A stretch of 64,000 nt of DNA from Zonotrichia leucophrys gambelii (Eukaryota; Chordata; Aves; Passeriformes; Passerellidae), in contig NC_088170.1 of assembly GCF_028769735.1 (NCBI RefSeq), positions 55,275,585-55,339,584 of the forward strand, read 5' to 3'. A program made the translations under genes and the position numbers. Position 1 is the stretch's first letter. Each line of letters opens with the position of its first letter. The notes under the pieces are model-generated. The model was given only the letters and a program-made list of their open reading frames with translations, searched no databases and had not been told where the DNA came from. Below are positions 63,051 through 64,000 of this stretch, one piece after another.

Positions 63051-64000
63051 CAGGAGAATTCACATTTTACTTATCTCTAAACACTTTCTCATTTGAGTTG
63101 TCTATTTGCATTATCCGATAATTCAGCAATAGTTTATGATGTAGACAGCCCTAGGCAGTTTACAAAATTATTTACAACACCTGCTGTGCCAACAAATTTA
63201 ATTTCAAACTTAAAAACCAACAAAAAAACAAAAGACAGCTTTATTATAAATCAAAAGAACATAGAAAATCACTCTTTTTCTAATTTTATGTTCCTTCCAA
63301 TGAAGGAAACATTGTTGGGGAGGATTAATAATTGGAGACCCACTATCCTAACTAATCATTTTGGTGCCCCACACCTGTGATCCATTGTGTTAGACTCTAC
63401 AAACAGAGAAGATAGTCCTTATCCTGAAGTGCTTACACTGAAAACAGACATGAAGCATGCAGGGGAAAGAGAAAAGCTGTAATAAACAGAGGGGTCGGTT
63501 TAATGACAGCTATTGAGAAATTCTGTGACACTTGCAATAGTGGGGTGTAGTCAAGGGCAGAAACTAGGAACATAAGAAGGACAGGTATTGAATGAAGCCA
63601 AGGTTGAGAAACTATGGGAGACAATAAGCTGAGGGAAAAGACAGGACCAAACAGCCTGTTACTCCAAGGGAAAAGAAGCCTAGTTAGGAAGGTTTCTGAC
63701 AGAAAGCTGGTGTGATACATGTTTTGTGTCTACCCTCAATGCTTGTGTCTCTGGCAAGCCAGTTCTGCAAAATTTCCACAAGGTCATACACAACATGTAG
63801 TCTTGGAACAACTGAGCCCTGACTGCAATAAAGTAAAAGCAAAGGAGTTGTGAGGAGAATTTTTTCCTCAAGGTAGGAAGAGAAGGAACTTTAATACCTG
63901 TAGACCTCTTTCTGGACTATAATACTACTTCTTTTGAATTCACCTTTGCAGTATCTGGGTTCCTTCTCATAGAATAGCAAACAATATTACTAATATCTGG
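63051..64000 (-). other. TAFA5: 3' part of the TAFA5 intron upstream of the exon (partial)
   Basis: This is non-coding DNA upstream of the exon on the minus strand, cut by the window edge. It is AT-rich. Around 63380-63470 it has a faint resemblance to an ancient amniote repeat tail (see the separate entry). No further TAFA5 exon is visible, so the exon carrying the first Cys cluster lies outside the window. Confidence 0.75.
63377..63470. repeat. Possible remnant of an ancient amniote interspersed repeat
   Basis: The stretch with TAGACTCTACAAACAGAGAA, then AGATAGTCCTTATCCTGAAG and TGCTTACACTGAAAACAGAC resembles, from memory, a tail motif common in old amniote SINE/LINE copies (short tract, 'agacagtccctgcc...gagcttaca'). 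The similarity is partial and has no clear boundaries. It could be chance. Confidence 0.3.

Noticed and set aside
1..64000. Search for CRISPR-like arrays, tRNA or rRNA genes, operons and prokaryotic mobile elements
   Set aside because: No regularly spaced repeats, no tRNA cloverleaf other than the decayed SINE head, no rRNA words and no bacterial gene organisation were seen. The sequence is vertebrate nuclear DNA.

Overview
The window looks like AT-rich vertebrate nuclear DNA, most probably from a bird. The evidence is CR1-type LINE fragments ending in the ATTCTATG-like CR1 3' tail, a MIR-type amniote SINE, short microsatellites, few repeats overall, and one exon of a conserved vertebrate gene split by standard splice sites. 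There are no operons, ribosome binding sites, CRISPR arrays or prokaryotic mobile elements. Nearly all short open frames here are chance frames in low-complexity or AT-rich DNA.

The one real coding feature is on the minus strand near the right edge. It is a 128-bp internal exon (62875-63002) that encodes the C-terminal cysteine-rich part of TAFA5 (FAM19A5), a small secreted brain protein. Its reading frame, its C-X4-C-X5-C-X10-C spacing and its flanking AG/GT splice sites all agree. DNA to the right of the exon (63003-64000) is the end of the preceding intron. DNA to the left (62874 downward) is the start of the last intron. Only one or two codons plus the 3' UTR should remain after this exon. 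I could not place that terminal exon with confidence, so much or all of the remaining 62.8 kb is probably the last TAFA5 intron, or intron followed by 3' UTR and flanking DNA.

The non-coding part, left to right: a CR1 3' end on the plus strand (about 7370-7662); a GTT/TAA microsatellite (9918-10001); a T/G-rich low-complexity block (18801-18990); an old CR1 coding fragment on the minus strand (about 29195-29650); an A/C-rich block (31441-31575); a palindrome-plus-hairpin cluster (46573-46653); a plus-strand CR1 3' end carrying a TG microsatellite (47018-47437); a larger, broken CR1 with reverse-transcriptase remnants on the minus strand (48063-49870), followed by a poly-T block (49871-49990); a pair of related repeats about 1 kb apart (56743 and 57791); a well-preserved MIR-like SINE (58285-58431); an AT microsatellite (58502-58564); and then the TAFA5 exon.

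I did not find a novel gene system. The leads most worth a second look are the missing terminal exon, the 60-nt hairpin at 46594-46653, the well-preserved SINE, the paired unnamed repeats, and two stretches that look like conserved non-coding elements.
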